The notes: generated from the sequence alone by a model not told the origin. Counted from the first letter of the stretch, positions 36,767 through 46,192 are shown. The stretch is 64,000 nt of DNA from Rhodanobacter soli (GCF_040548735.1 NZ_JBEPSD010000002.1:310001-374000), one strand, 5' to 3'. Made by a program: numbers and translations.

Positions 36767-36870
36767 CGGGGTGCCGTGGGAAGGAGGTGGGTCATTGTAG
36801 GCGCAGGTACCGGTGGCAATCCGCGCGGCAGCCCCCACATCGTGGCCATCCATTTTGGCGAGAGCTCGAC

Positions 36871-37869
36871 ATGATCCCGTTTTCCGTCCTCGACCTGGCG
36901 CCGGTCACCGAAGGCAGCGACGCGAGCCAGGCGTTCCGCAACACGCTGGACCTGGCCCAACTGGCCGAGCGGCTCGGCTATCGGCGCTACTGGCTGGCCG
37001 AACATCACAACATGCCGGGCATCGCCAGCGCGGCGACCGCGGTGCTGATCGGTCATGTGGCCGGCGGCACCTCGACCATCCGCGTCGGCGCCGGCGGCAT
37101 CATGCTGCCGAACCACGCGCCGTTGCAGGTGGCCGAGGCGTTCGGCACGCTGGCCTCGTTGCATCCGGGGCGGATCGATCTGGGCCTGGGCCGCGCGCCC
37201 GGCACCGACCAGCCGACTGCGAAGGCGTTGCGTCGCTACTTCGACAGCGCCGACGCGTTCCCGCATGACGTACTGGAGCTGCTCGGCTACTTCGAGCCGG
37301 CCAAGCCCGGCCAGCCAGTGCGCGCCGTACCCGGCGCCGGCATCGAGGTGCCGGTGTGGCTGCTCGGCTCCAGCCTGTTCAGCGCGAAGCTGTCGGCGCA
37401 GCTCGGCCTGCCGTTTGCGTTCGCCTCGCACTTCGCGCCGGATGCGATGGACGAGGCGCTGGCGCTGTACCGGCGCGATTTCCGCCCGTCGGCGCGGCTG
37501 CAGCAGCCGTACGCGATGCTCGGCCTGAACGTGGTCGCGGCCGACAGCGATGCCGAGGCGCGGCGCCTGTTCACCACCCAGCAGCAGAGTTTCATCAATC
37601 TGCGCCGCGGCCGGCCCGGCCTGATCCCGCCGCCGATCGACGACATCGAGTCGTACTGGACGCCACCGGAGAAGCTGATGGTGGAGCGTGCGCTGGCCTG
37701 CGCCGTGGTCGGCGCTGCCGATACGGTGAAGGACGGTATCGAGGCGTTCATCGCCCGGCACCGGCCGGACGAGTTGCTGATCACCGCCAACGTGTTCGAG
37801 CACGCCGCGCGGCGGTCTTCGTTCGAGATCGCGGCAGCGGTGCGCGATCGGCTGTCGGCAGCGAACTGA
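36871..37869 (+). CDS. LLM class flavin-dependent oxidoreductase
   Basis: A 332-residue luciferase-like TIM-barrel flavoprotein. Motifs are [20 protein letters not shown] (the E-H-H signature), [20 protein letters not shown] and [13 protein letters not shown]. This subgroup (YhbW-like) is widespread; the physiological substrate is unknown. GCGAGAG precedes ATG 36871, and earlier in-frame codons are not supported. Likely FMN-dependent, cytoplasmic. Confidence 0.9.
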   Translation: MIPFSVLDLAPVTEGSDASQAFRNTLDLAQLAERLGYRRYWLAEHHNMPGIASAATAVLIGHVAGGTSTIRVGAGGIMLPNHAPLQVAEAFGTLASLHPGRIDLGLGRAPGTDQPTAKALRRYFDSADAFPHDVLELLGYFEPAKPGQPVRAVPGAGIEVPVWLLGSSLFSAKLSAQLGLPFAFASHFAPDAMDEALALYRRDFRPSARLQQPYAMLGLNVVAADSDAEARRLFTTQQQSFINLRRGRPGLIPPPIDDIESYWTPPEKLMVERALACAVVGAADTVKDGIEAFIARHRPDELLITANVFEHAARRSSFEIAAAVRDRLSAAN

Positions 37870-37953
37870 ACGCCACCGCCGCGAAAGCCCGGGCAAGGTC
37901 GCCGATCGGCCATAATGGGCGTCATCCCACGAAACCCTGAAGCTCTCCCACGC

Positions 37954-38811
37954 ATGAAAACCCCCAAGGGCCTGCAGGACCTGATCGACGAAGGCGTGAT
38001 CGATCAGGTGCTGCGACCGCTGAAGAGCGGCAAGGAAGCATCCGTCTACATCGTGCGTTCGGGTGAGGACGTCCGCTGCGCCAAGGTCTACAAGGACATG
38101 GCGCAGCGCAGCTTCCAGGCGCGCGTGCAGTACCAGGAAGGCCGCAAGGTGCGCGGCAGCCGGCAGGCGCGCGCGATGGGCAAGGCCACCAAGTTCGGCC
38201 GCAAGGAGGCCGAGGCCGCCTGGAAGAACGCCGAGGTCGACGCGTTGTACCAGCTCACCGCCGCCGGCGTGCGCGTGCCGAAACCCCACGGTTACTTCAA
38301 CGGCGTGCTGGTGATGGAGCTGGTCACCGATGCGGACGGCCATTCGGCGCCGCGACTGGGCGAGGTGGAACTGTCGGCGGACACGGCGCGCGACTACCAC
38401 CGCTTCCTGATGCAGCAGGTCGCGCGCATGCTGTGCGTGGGCCTGATCCACGGCGACCTGTCCGAATACAACGTGCTGGTGGGGCCGGACGGCCCGGTGA
38501 TCATCGACCTGCCGCAGGTGGTCAGCGCCGCCGGCAACAATGCGGCGCGTACCATGCTGCGCCGCGACGTGGGCAACATCACGATCGGCTTGTCGCGCTT
38601 CGCGCCGGAGCTGCTGGACACCCACTACGGCGAGGAGATGTGGGCGCTGTACGAACTGGGCGAACTGCACCCGGACAGCGAGCTCACCGGCCATTTCGAG
38701 TTCGACGAAAGCATCGCCGACGTCGACAGCGTGATGCAGTCGATCATCGACGCGCGGGAAGAAGCGATCATCCGCCAGCAGGGGCGCGAGGCGGCGGCGC
38801 AGGAAGATTGA
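37954..38811 (+). CDS. PA4780-type RIO1-like serine protein kinase
   Basis: A 285-residue RIO-fold kinase. The ATP site includes LKSGKEASVYIVRSGEDV and the Lys of CAKVYKD. The catalytic loop is LIHGDLSEYNVLV and the metal-binding loop is VIIDLPQVV. The PA4780-type family is common in gammaproteobacteria; targets are not known. The ATG at 37954 starts the MKTPKGL family N-terminus. Convergent with the FKBP gene across a REP-like palindrome. Confidence 0.92.
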   Translation: MKTPKGLQDLIDEGVIDQVLRPLKSGKEASVYIVRSGEDVRCAKVYKDMAQRSFQARVQYQEGRKVRGSRQARAMGKATKFGRKEAEAAWKNAEVDALYQLTAAGVRVPKPHGYFNGVLVMELVTDADGHSAPRLGEVELSADTARDYHRFLMQQVARMLCVGLIHGDLSEYNVLVGPDGPVIIDLPQVVSAAGNNAARTMLRRDVGNITIGLSRFAPELLDTHYGEEMWALYELGELHPDSELTGHFEFDESIADVDSVMQSIIDAREEAIIRQQGREAAAQED

Positions 38812-38827
38812 AGCCTGACGAGGAAGC

Positions 38828-38852
38828 GCAGGGCAGGCACTGCCCACCCTGC
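38828..38852. repeat. REP-like palindrome, diverged copy
   Basis: The 25-bp imperfect palindrome GCAGGGCAGGCACTGCCCACC-CTGC matches the 22-bp REP unit at 45709 and 55883 at 17 of 20 central positions. It lies between two convergent genes and could fold as a bidirectional terminator hairpin, though no T run follows. Confidence 0.7.
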
Positions 38853-38858
38853 AAGACC

Positions 38859-39293
38859 TCAGGGCGCGCTGACGTCGATCAGTTCCACGTCGAACACCAG
38901 CGAGGCGTTCGGCGGGATGTCGCCGCCGGCGCCGCGGGCGCCGTAGCCGAGGGCGGCGGGAATCAGCAGGGTGCGCTTGCCGCCCACGCGCATGCCGGCC
39001 ACGCCCTGGTCCCAGCCGTCGATCACGCTGCCGGCACCGAGCGTGAAGTTGAACGGCGCGCCGTGATCGCGCGAGCTGTCGAACTTGGCGCCGTGCTTGT
39101 CCTTCGCGTTTTCGTCGTAGAGCCAGCCGGTGTAGTGCACCAGCACATCCATGCCGGCCTTCGCTTCGGCACCGGTGCCGACCTTCTGGTCGATCACGGT
39201 GAGCTTGTCCACCTGTCCGCTGGCGTGCGCCGGTGGAGGCGTGCTGCAGGCGGCGAGGGCGAAGACGGCGAACAAGGGCAGCAACCAGCGCAT
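38859..39293 (-). CDS. FKBP-type peptidyl-prolyl cis-trans isomerase lipoprotein
   Basis: A 144-residue FKBP. The signal peptide ends in a lipobox (FALAAC), so it is probably lipid-anchored facing the periplasm. FKBP signatures are [55 protein letters not shown] and [20 protein letters not shown]. These match the active-site residues Tyr, Phe, Asp, Ile, Trp and Tyr. It should assist folding of periplasmic proteins. The ATG at 39293 has GGAG seven bases upstream. Confidence 0.93.
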   Translation of the reverse strand: MRWLLPLFAVFALAACSTPPPAHASGQVDKLTVIDQKVGTGAEAKAGMDVLVHYTGWLYDENAKDKHGAKFDSSRDHGAPFNFTLGAGSVIDGWDQGVAGMRVGGKRTLLIPAALGYGARGAGGDIPPNASLVFDVELIDVSAP

Positions 39294-39380
39294 GAGATGA
39301 CTCCGTGGGGTGATGTGGCCGAATCGGCGATTATCGGGCAAACGGGGTGCAGCGTCGCGACGTCATGCGCCGGCCAAGGT

Positions 39381-39986
39381 TCACGCGCGCGGGCCGGCCG
39401 CCTCGCGATGTTCGCTGCGTGCGGCCTGCCAGACCTCGCGCGCCGCATCGGCGTTCATCAGCATGATGCCTGCGCCCACGACCATGTCGGGCCACGCGGC
39501 ATGCGTGATCGCGGTGGCGGCGCCGGCGATGATGATGGCGATGTTGGCGAGTACGTCGTTGCGCGCCGACAGGAAGGCGGCGCGGGTCAGGCTGCCGCTG
39601 TGGTGACGGAACCGCACGAGCAGCATCGCGCAGCTGAAGTTGACGAGCATCGCGCCCAGGCCGGTGGCCGTCAGCGGCAGCGGCGCCGGCGGGGCAGGCA
39701 GTTGGAACTTGCTCCACAACGCCCATAGCGTGGCGAGTGCGGGCACCAGCAGAATGGCGGCCAGCCCCATGCCCACGCGCGCCCGGGCTTTCAGGCTCCA
39801 GCCGAGCGCGATCAGGATGAGCAGGTTCACCGAGGCGTCTTCCAGGAAATCGACGCTGTCGGCAAACAGCGAAACCGAGCCGATCGCCAGCGCCACCGCG
39901 AACTCGGCGCCGAAGTAACCCAGGTTGAGCAGGGCCACGATGCCGACAACGCGGCGCAGCGATCCATCCACGGCGTTCGCCGACAT
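39381..39986 (-). CDS. Cation diffusion facilitator transporter, short form
   Basis: A 201-residue membrane protein with six hydrophobic segments. The metal-site helices are SLFADSVDFLEDASVNLLIL (TM2) and AAFLSARNDVLANIAIIIAG (TM5), each with the conserved Asp. The C-terminal cytoplasmic domain of typical CDF exporters is absent, so this is the short membrane-only type. It probably exports Zn(II), Co(II) or Mn(II). Six bases separate it from YaeQ upstream, so they share an mRNA. Confidence 0.87.
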   Translation of the reverse strand: MSANAVDGSLRRVVGIVALLNLGYFGAEFAVALAIGSVSLFADSVDFLEDASVNLLILIALGWSLKARARVGMGLAAILLVPALATLWALWSKFQLPAPPAPLPLTATGLGAMLVNFSCAMLLVRFRHHSGSLTRAAFLSARNDVLANIAIIIAGAATAITHAAWPDMVVGAGIMLMNADAAREVWQAARSEHREAAGPRA

Positions 39987-39992
39987 GAGCGT

Positions 39993-40550
39993 TCAGCCCA
40001 CGGTTTCGGTGGGTGCCATGCGCCGCAGCGGATCGACGGCGACCGCGTCGGCGTCGTTCATCAGCTGCAGCTGGCCGTCCTGGATCAGCGCCTGCAGGCG
40101 CATGCCACGCTGCAACAGCGCGGCCAGTTCGGCCACGGTGCGGACAGGGATGTCGAGCACGGTGAGGTTCCTGTTGCGGCTGAGTGCCGAACCGACCTTG
40201 TTCCACCAGATCTCCGCGGCGTTGCCGCCGTAGCTGATCACCACCACCTGGCGCGAGCGGCCGCAAGCCTTGCGGATGCGCGTCTCGTCGGGCTGGCCGA
40301 CTTCGATCCACAGCTCGATCTCGTCGGTGTACGCCTTGCGCCACAGCGCCGGCTCGTCCTCGTCGCTGATGCCCTTGCCGAATTCCAGCCGCTCGTCGGC
40401 ATACAGCGCGAACGCGAGCAGTCGCACCATCAGCCGTTCCTCGGTCTCGGACGGATGTCGCGCCAGGGTCAGCGCGTGGGTGGCGTAGTAATGCCGGTCC
40501 ATGTCGCTGATCTGCAGTTCGACCTTGTAGATGGTGGAGTTGAGTGCCAT
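39993..40550 (-). CDS. yaeQ: YaeQ family protein
   Basis: A 185-residue protein matching YaeQ over its full length, beginning ALNSTIYKVELQISDMDRHYY and containing HPSETEERLMVRLLAFALYA, FGKGISDEDEPALWRK and WIEVGQPDETRIRKA. The fold is PD-(D/E)xK nuclease-like, though nuclease activity is not established. E. coli YaeQ was first linked to haemolysin transcription suppression; that role is not general. First gene of a two-gene unit with the CDF transporter. Confidence 0.92.
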   Translation of the reverse strand: MALNSTIYKVELQISDMDRHYYATHALTLARHPSETEERLMVRLLAFALYADERLEFGKGISDEDEPALWRKAYTDEIELWIEVGQPDETRIRKACGRSRQVVVISYGGNAAEIWWNKVGSALSRNRNLTVLDIPVRTVAELAALLQRGMRLQALIQDGQLQLMNDADAVAVDPLRRMAPTETVG

Positions 40551-40650
40551 GGGAATGCCTTGAGACAACAGCCGACCATTCTACGCGCACGTGGGCGCGG
40601 CGGCCCCGGCCGAAGGAGGGCGCCTCGCCGGACGCCGTACACTGCCTGTC

Positions 40651-41538
40651 ATGGACCCAGCCACTCCAGCGTTCAACCGCGATCCCCGTGCCAGCACCGT
40701 GCACCTGCCGCCGGGTGCCTGGGCCACCGTGCTCGACGGGTTGTGCGCGCAGTTCGGCGCGATCGATCGCGTGCAGTGGCTGGACCGCATCGCGCGCGGG
40801 CGCGTGCTGGACGGGCAAGGCATCGCGATCACGCCGCAGACGCCGTATCGCCCGGGCATGCGCATCCACTATTACCGCGAGGTGGCGGCCGAGCGGCCGA
40901 TTCCGTTCGTCGAAACCGTGCTGCATGCGGACGCGCACCTGGTGGTGGCGGACAAGCCGCACTTCCTGCCGGTGACCCCGGCCGGCGGCTTCGTCGAGCA
41001 GACCCTGCTGCGCCGGCTGATGCATCGGCTGGACAATCCCGATCTGGTGCCGTTGCACCGGATCGACCGCGCCACGGCCGGGCTGGTGCTGTTCTCGGCG
41101 AACCCGGCCAGTCGCGCGGCGTATCAAGCGCTGTTCCGCGAACGGCGGATCGACAAGCGCTACGACGCGTTGGCGCCGCCGCTGCCCTCGCTGGTGTTCC
41201 CTCTGTCGAGACGTTCGCGCATCGTGGCGGGCGAACCGTTCTTCCGCATGCGCGAAGTCGACGGCGAGCCGAACAGCGAGACGCGGATCGAGCCGATCGA
41301 GCGCGGCGAAGACGTGTGGCGTTACGCGCTGTTCCCGGTCAGCGGCCGCAAGCATCAGTTGCGCCTGCACATGGCCGCGCTGGGCGCGCCTATCGTGGGC
41401 GACACGCTGTATCCGGCGCTGGCCGAAAAATCCGTCGACGACTACCGACACCCCTTGAAGCTGCTGGCGCGCAGCCTGGCTTTCGTCGACCCGCTGTCCG
41501 GCGAACGCCGGCATTTCGAGAGCCGGCTGGCGCTGTGA
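40651..41538 (+). CDS. RluA-family pseudouridine synthase
   Basis: A 295-residue cytoplasmic enzyme with the RluA catalytic motif HRIDRATAGLVLFS (Asp nucleophile) and KPHFLPVTPAGGF. The late motif is GRKHQLRLHMAALGAPIVGD. It lacks an N-terminal S4 domain of standard form. It isomerises uridine to pseudouridine in tRNA or 23S rRNA, with target unresolved. ATG 40651 is chosen, as the longer frame has no support; no strong ribosome site is visible. Confidence 0.9.
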   Translation: MDPATPAFNRDPRASTVHLPPGAWATVLDGLCAQFGAIDRVQWLDRIARGRVLDGQGIAITPQTPYRPGMRIHYYREVAAERPIPFVETVLHADAHLVVADKPHFLPVTPAGGFVEQTLLRRLMHRLDNPDLVPLHRIDRATAGLVLFSANPASRAAYQALFRERRIDKRYDALAPPLPSLVFPLSRRSRIVAGEPFFRMREVDGEPNSETRIEPIERGEDVWRYALFPVSGRKHQLRLHMAALGAPIVGDTLYPALAEKSVDDYRHPLKLLARSLAFVDPLSGERRHFESRLAL

Positions 41539-41628
41539 CGTGACGGCGCCGTTCGGCCGAAGGGATAACCATCCACGGCCATTCCACGCTATCTTCCACC
41601 GCAGCATCCATCCGGGGGAGAGCCATTC

Positions 41629-43632
41629 GTGAGTGCAAAACCTTTGTCCAGCGCCACGCCGCGCACCGAGTTGACCGTACGCGGCCTGATCATCGGCATC
41701 GTGATCACCCTGGTGTTCACCGCGGCGAACGTGTTCTTCGGCCTCAAGGCCGGCCTGACCTTCGCCACTTCGATCCCCGCGGCGGTGATCTCGATGGCGA
41801 TCCTGCGCGGGTTCAAGGACTCCACGATGCAGGAGAACAACATCGTGCAGACGGTCGCCTCGTCGGCCGGCACGCTGTCGGCGATCATCTTCGTGTTGCC
41901 CGGCCTGGTGATGATCGGCTGGTGGACCGGCTTTCCGTTCTGGGTGACGTTCGGCATCTGCGCCACCGGCGGCATCCTCGGCGTGATGTACACGATACCG
42001 TTGCGCCGCGCGCTGGTGACCGATTCCGACCTGCCGTACCCGGAAGGCGTGGCCTGTGCCGAGGTGCTGAAGGTGGGCGGTGGCGATGACGCGGTCGCGG
42101 CGTCGGCCGAGAGCAGCAAGTCGGGTCTGTTCGCCGTCGCCGCCGGCACCATCGTCTCGGCGGTGTTCGCGGTGGTGGTCGCCACCAAGGTATTCGTCGG
42201 CAGCGTGGCGCAGTATTTCCACGTGGGCGACCGCGGCGGGGCCAGCGGCTATGACTTCAGCCTGTCGTTCGCACTGCTGGCGGTGGGCCATCTGGTCGGC
42301 CTGTGGGTCGGCCTGGCGATGCTGCTCGGCGCCTTGATCGCCTGGGGCTGGGCGGTGCCGCACTACACGATGCTGGCGGCAGCCACCGGCGCCGCCGCGG
42401 ACATGGCGCAGGCGGCATGGGGCACCAAGGTGCGCTTCATCGGCGCCGGCACGATCGGCGTGGCGGCGATCTGGACGCTGGCCAAACTGGTCAAGCCGGT
42501 GATCAGCGGACTTTCCTCGGCGATGGCGTCGTCGCGGGCGCGCAAGGCCGGCCAGGGCGACACGCTGCCGCGCACCGAGCACGACATGCCGATCGGCATC
42601 GTCGGCCTGATCAGCCTGCTCTGCCTGCTGCCGATCGGCTGGCTGCTGGGCGACTTCAGCATCGTCACCGGGTTGGGCTCGCACCTGTGGCTGCTGGTGA
42701 TCGGTGGCCTGGTCTTCGTGGTGATCATGGGTTTCCTGGTTTCGGCGGTGTGCGGCTACATGGCGGGCCTGATCGGTTCGTCCAACAGTCCGCTGTCGGG
42801 CGTGGGCATCCTGGTGGTGATCATCGCCGCGTTGCTGCTGCTGGTGGCAGGCGTGAAGTCGGAACTGGCCGGCGATGCCGGCAAGGGACTGGTGGCGTTC
42901 GCGTTGTTCGCCACCTCGGTGGTGTTCGCCGTGGCGACCATCGCCAACAACAACCTGCAGGACCTGAAAACCGGCCAGCTGGTCGACGCCACGCCGTGGA
43001 AGCAGCAGGTGGCGCTGGTGGTCGGCGTACTGGTGGGCGCGGCGGTGATCCCGCCGGTGCTGGACCTGCTGAACGAGGCGTACGGCTTCGCCGGCATGCC
43101 CGGGGTCGATCCGGCGCGTGCATTGGCCGCGCCGCAGGCGGGGCTGATCTCGGCGCTGGCGCAGGGCGTGATCCAGGGCAATATCGACTGGAGCCTGATC
43201 ATTCTGGGCGGTGCGATCGGCGTGGCGCTGATCGTGCTGGATGCCGTCCTTGGCCGCACCACCAAATCGGCCGCGCTGCCGCCGCTGGCGGTGGGTCTGG
43301 GCATCTACCTGCCCACGTCGACCACGCTGATGATCGTGGTCGGCGCCATCGTCGGCTGGTATTTCGACAAGCGCGCCGAGCGCGGCCCCAAACCCGAGTC
43401 GACCAAGCAGCTCGGCGTGCTGCTGGCCTCCGGCATGATCGTGGGCGAAAGCATCATCGGCGTGATCATCGCGGCGATCGTGGTGTTCTCCGGCAAGGGC
43501 GCGCCGTTGGCGCTCGTCGGCGATGGCTTCGGCACGGCGGCGATCTGGATCGGCGGCATCGCCTTCGTCGCGGTCAATGTGGCGCTGTATCGCTGGGTGG
43601 CCAGGCTGGGACGGACATCGGCCACGGCATAA
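41629..43632 (+). CDS. OPT family oligopeptide transporter
   Basis: A 667-residue inner-membrane protein with about 14-16 helices. It begins with TPRTELTVRGLIIGIVITLV, and has NVFFGLKAGLTFATSIPAAV and QTVASSAGTLSAIIFVLPGLVM, characteristic of bacterial OPT (PF03169) proteins. SSNSPLSGVGILVVI and NNLQDLKTGQLVDATPWKQQ follow. OPT carriers import oligopeptides or metal complexes by proton coupling. Together with the exported peptidases at 20-30 kb it fits peptide use. GTG at 41629 with GGGGGAGAG upstream. Confidence 0.92.
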   Translation: MSAKPLSSATPRTELTVRGLIIGIVITLVFTAANVFFGLKAGLTFATSIPAAVISMAILRGFKDSTMQENNIVQTVASSAGTLSAIIFVLPGLVMIGWWTGFPFWVTFGICATGGILGVMYTIPLRRALVTDSDLPYPEGVACAEVLKVGGGDDAVAASAESSKSGLFAVAAGTIVSAVFAVVVATKVFVGSVAQYFHVGDRGGASGYDFSLSFALLAVGHLVGLWVGLAMLLGALIAWGWAVPHYTMLAAATGAAADMAQAAWGTKVRFIGAGTIGVAAIWTLAKLVKPVISGLSSAMASSRARKAGQGDTLPRTEHDMPIGIVGLISLLCLLPIGWLLGDFSIVTGLGSHLWLLVIGGLVFVVIMGFLVSAVCGYMAGLIGSSNSPLSGVGILVVIIAALLLLVAGVKSELAGDAGKGLVAFALFATSVVFAVATIANNNLQDLKTGQLVDATPWKQQVALVVGVLVGAAVIPPVLDLLNEAYGFAGMPGVDPARALAAPQAGLISALAQGVIQGNIDWSLIILGGAIGVALIVLDAVLGRTTKSAALPPLAVGLGIYLPTSTTLMIVVGAIVGWYFDKRAERGPKPESTKQLGVLLASGMIVGESIIGVIIAAIVVFSGKGAPLALVGDGFGTAAIWIGGIAFVAVNVALYRWVARLGRTSATA

Positions 43633-43642
43633 CCAGGCGACG

Positions 43643-43689
43643 TTCCGGCGGCAGGTCGCGGAGGCTCCGCCGCTTTCCTGCCGCCGGAA
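43643..43689. terminator. Long nested inverted repeat after the OPT gene
   Basis: A perfect 13-bp inverted repeat, TTCCGGCGGCAGG (43643-43655) with CCTGCCGCCGGAA (43677-43689), encloses a second hairpin GCGGAG-G-CTCCGC (43658-43670). It begins 11 bases after the OPT stop. No T run follows, so it may act as a weak terminator or mRNA-stabilising structure. Confidence 0.55.
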
Positions 43690-43706
43690 AACCGCCCGCA
43701 TGCGGA

Positions 43707-43874
43707 ACCCGCTGCGACGGCTGCATCACGGTGCACGTGGGCGAGGCGCTGAAGCATGGCGCGACCCGCGAGGAGATCGCCGAGGCGCTCGGCGTGGCCG
43801 TGGCGATGAATGCCGGTGCGGCGCTGGTGTATTCCGCTCGCGCCATGGACGCGGTGAGCCAGCACAGCGGCTGA
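43707..43874 (+). pseudogene. 5'-truncated carboxymuconolactone decarboxylase/AhpD-like remnant
   Basis: A frame with no plausible start reads TRCDGCITVHVGEALKHGAT then REEIAEALGVAVAMNAGAAL and ends at TGA 43872-43874. This is the C-terminal half of a carboxymuconolactone decarboxylase family protein, including the CxxC redox motif (CDGC) and the following His. Full-length relatives have about 50 further residues before it. The upstream bases are the inverted repeat and the OPT gene end, so the 5' part has been lost. Expression as a small CxxC protein from an unknown start cannot be excluded. Confidence 0.65.
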
Positions 43875-43944
43875 GCCCGCGCGGCACGGATTCCGCCGGC
43901 CGCCACGTACAATGCCGCCACTGTTTCAAGGTGGAAGGGATGAC

Positions 43945-45015
43945 GTGACTGCTGGCGGATTTTTCGCGGCCGCGCCGGATGCGGCGCTGGCGGCCTTGTT
44001 CGTGCCCTTCGACGTGGGTGAGTTGCGCCTGCCGGCGGACGGCCGCGCACTGTTCCTGCGCGCCCGCGCCGGGATGCGTCTGCGCGAGATGGCGCAGCCC
44101 GGCTGGTTGTGCGAACAGGGTTTCCTTCCGTTCGCCGACGAACTGGGTCGCAACGGCCTGCGCGTGGGCGAACCGGCGGCCGATGAAAAATTTCCGCTGG
44201 TGTTATTGCTGCCGCCACGCCAGCGCGACGAGGCACGCGCCCTGTTCGCCCGCGCGTTGCGGCACCTGGCGCCAGGCGGCACGGTGCTGGCCGCGATGCC
44301 GAATGCCGAAGGCGCGAAGTCGGGCGAGGCGGACCTGACGAAACTGGCCGGCGCCGTGCAGCACCTGTCCAAGCACAAGTGCCGCGCGTTCTGGAGCACG
44401 CCGCAGCCGGCCGACGTCGACCAGGACCTGCTGGCCGAATGGCTGGGGCTGGATGCGCCGCGCACGATCGTCGACGGCTACGTCAGCCGCCCCGGCCTGT
44501 TCGCCTGGGACCGCATCGACCGCGCCTCGGCACTGCTGGCGGAACATCTGCCGGCGAACCTGCACGGTCGCGTGGCCGATCTCGGCGCCGGTTACGGTTA
44601 TCTGTCCACGCAGGTCATCGCGCGTTGCCCACGGGTCGACGCGCTCGACCTGTACGAAGCCGAAGCGCGCGCACTGGAGCCGGCGCGGACCAACCTGGCC
44701 CGGGCGAAGCGCGAATGCGGGCGCGAGCTGGCCACGACGCTCTACTGGCACGACGTCACCCGCGGCCTGGCGCAGCGCTACGACGCCATCGTCAGCAACC
44801 CGCCGTTCCACCAGGGGCGCGCCGACCTGCCGGAACTGGGCCGCGCGTTCATCGTCAGCGCGGCCGAGGCGCTGCTGCCGGATGGCCGGCTGCTCATCGT
44901 GGCGAACCGGCATCTGCCCTACGAGGCCGTGCTGGCCTCGCGTTTTCATGAGGTGCGCGCGCTGGTCGTGCGGGAAGGATTCAAGGTGATCGAGGCGGTT
45001 GGGGTGCGCGGATGA
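43945..45015 (+). CDS. Class I SAM-dependent rRNA methyltransferase (RsmC/RlmG-like)
   Basis: A 356-residue protein of the two-domain rRNA guanine-N2 methyltransferase type: a degenerate N-terminal methyltransferase-like half and a C-terminal catalytic half. Motif I is VADLGAGYGYLSTQVI (about residue 212) and motif IV is IVSNPPFHQGRAD, the N-P-P-F signature of N-methylating base enzymes. Whether it is RsmC (16S G1207) or RlmG (23S) cannot be settled here. GTG 43945 has AAGGGA upstream. It overlaps rsuA by ATGA, an rRNA-modification pair. Confidence 0.85.
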   Translation: MTAGGFFAAAPDAALAALFVPFDVGELRLPADGRALFLRARAGMRLREMAQPGWLCEQGFLPFADELGRNGLRVGEPAADEKFPLVLLLPPRQRDEARALFARALRHLAPGGTVLAAMPNAEGAKSGEADLTKLAGAVQHLSKHKCRAFWSTPQPADVDQDLLAEWLGLDAPRTIVDGYVSRPGLFAWDRIDRASALLAEHLPANLHGRVADLGAGYGYLSTQVIARCPRVDALDLYEAEARALEPARTNLARAKRECGRELATTLYWHDVTRGLAQRYDAIVSNPPFHQGRADLPELGRAFIVSAAEALLPDGRLLIVANRHLPYEAVLASRFHEVRALVVREGFKVIEAVGVRG

Positions 45016-45713
45016 AACTGATCAAGCTTATCGCGAACCTGGGTTACGGCAGCCGCAAGGACGTGACCCAGCTGTTCCGCTCCGGGCGCATCACCGATGC
45101 GGACGGCGAGGAGTTGTATGCCGACGACGTGGTGCCGTACGAGACCATCCGCGTCGACGACGAGCCGCTCGATCCGCCGCCCGGCCTGACCCTGATGATG
45201 AACAAGCCACTCGGCGTCACCTGCTCGCGCAAGGACCCGGGCCGCGTGGTGTACGACCTGTTGCCGCCGCGCTACAACGTGCGCTCGCCGGCCCTGTCCA
45301 GCGTGGGCCGGCTCGACCGCGACACCTCCGGCCTGCTGCTGTTCACCGACGACGGCGCGCTGCTGCACCGGATCATCTCGCCGAAGGCGCAGGTGACCAA
45401 GGTCTACGAGGCGACCCTGGCGCAGGATCTGCGCGGCGACGAAGGCGAGCTGTTCGCCAGCGGCAGTCTTCTGCTGGAGTCCGAAACCGAGCCGCTGGCG
45501 CCGGCCGCGCTTGAGGTGCTGGGCCCGCGACACGCCCGGCTCAGCGTCACCGAAGGCCGCTACCACCAGGTGCGCCGCATGTTCGCCGCCACGGGCAATC
45601 ATGTCGAGACGCTGCAGCGGGTTTCGATCGGTGCCCTCGCGCTGGGTGCATTGCCGCTGGGCGAATGGCGCGCACTCGACGCTGACGAGATCGCATCGAT
45701 TTTCGCGCCGTAG
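45012..45713 (+). CDS. rsuA: 16S rRNA pseudouridine(516) synthase
   Basis: A 233-residue RsuA-type enzyme with S4 domain (KLIKLIANLGYGSRKDVTQL) and catalytic motif VGRLDRDTSGLLLFTDDG (Asp nucleophile) plus EGRYHQVRRMFAATGNHV. It contrasts with the inactive-looking relative at 36044. It should modify U516 of 16S rRNA; closely related RluE cannot be fully excluded. The ATG overlaps the upstream stop. The stop codon TAG lies inside a REP-like repeat. Confidence 0.9.
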   Translation: MKLIKLIANLGYGSRKDVTQLFRSGRITDADGEELYADDVVPYETIRVDDEPLDPPPGLTLMMNKPLGVTCSRKDPGRVVYDLLPPRYNVRSPALSSVGRLDRDTSGLLLFTDDGALLHRIISPKAQVTKVYEATLAQDLRGDEGELFASGSLLLESETEPLAPAALEVLGPRHARLSVTEGRYHQVRRMFAATGNHVETLQRVSIGALALGALPLGEWRALDADEIASIFAP

Positions 45714-45780
45714 GGCGGGCACTGCCCGCCAGCTTTTCCACTTTGGCGTGACGCGAGCGGCGGACGCTGTCCGCCCTACG
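45709..45780. repeat. REP-like inverted pair after rsuA
   Basis: A 22-bp unit (45709-45730, core TAGGGCGGGCACTGCCCGCC) is identical to both arms at 55883-55951. An inverted, imperfect partner lies at 45759-45780 (GGCGGACGCTGTCCGCCCTA). The rsuA stop codon TAG (45711-45713) is part of the unit. Such paired REP units fold as hairpins and are typically scattered through a genome. Confidence 0.85.
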
Positions 45781-45801
45781 AAGCCTCGGTCACGAGCGCA
45801 A

Positions 45802-46134
45802 CTAGAGCACGTGCACCGCCGTGGGAATCGTGGCGCCGAACCATTTGTGCCGCTCGTCGCGGCAGCTCGGGCTGCCCATCGCGAACTTGCGGCAGATGGT
45901 GGGGCGGTCCTCGTAGATGGTGCAGCCGGAGGTGTTCGGGTTGACCGCGGCGCACCAGCCGTCCTCGCCCTTGGCCAGGGTTTCCATGCCGTATTCGTCG
46001 CGGGCGACCAGCCATGCGGGCACATGGTCTTCAGGCATCAGGACCACGGTGAGGCGGCAGCACACGGCTTCGCAGGTCGTGCATTGCACGCTGGGGTCGA
46101 CGCTTTCGGCGTAGGGGTCGGGGGAGATATTCAC
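45802..46134 (-). CDS. YkgJ family cysteine cluster protein
   Basis: A 110-residue protein with the YkgJ pattern: CTTCEAVCCRL near the N-terminus, then GWCAAVNPNTSGCTIYEDRP and ICRKFAMGSPSC. Eight Cys in this spacing suggest a Zn or Fe-S site. Function unknown, though relatives include ferredoxin-like small proteins. GTG start at 46134 with GGGGA immediately upstream. Convergent with rsuA across the REP pair. Confidence 0.85.
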   Translation of the reverse strand: MNISPDPYAESVDPSVQCTTCEAVCCRLTVVLMPEDHVPAWLVARDEYGMETLAKGEDGWCAAVNPNTSGCTIYEDRPTICRKFAMGSPSCRDERHKWFGATIPTAVHVL

Positions 46135-46192
46135 TCCCCAGCATGACAGCTTCGTCCCGCGCGAATGTGAACTCCGGGTCGGCTTGATGTAT

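Noticed and set aside
39331-43701. A 1456-codon minus-strand open frame across the CDF, YaeQ, pseudouridine synthase and OPT genes
   Set aside because: It is antisense to four convincing genes, has low-complexity Arg/His/Gln/Asp-rich translation and no domain. High GC removes stops from that frame.
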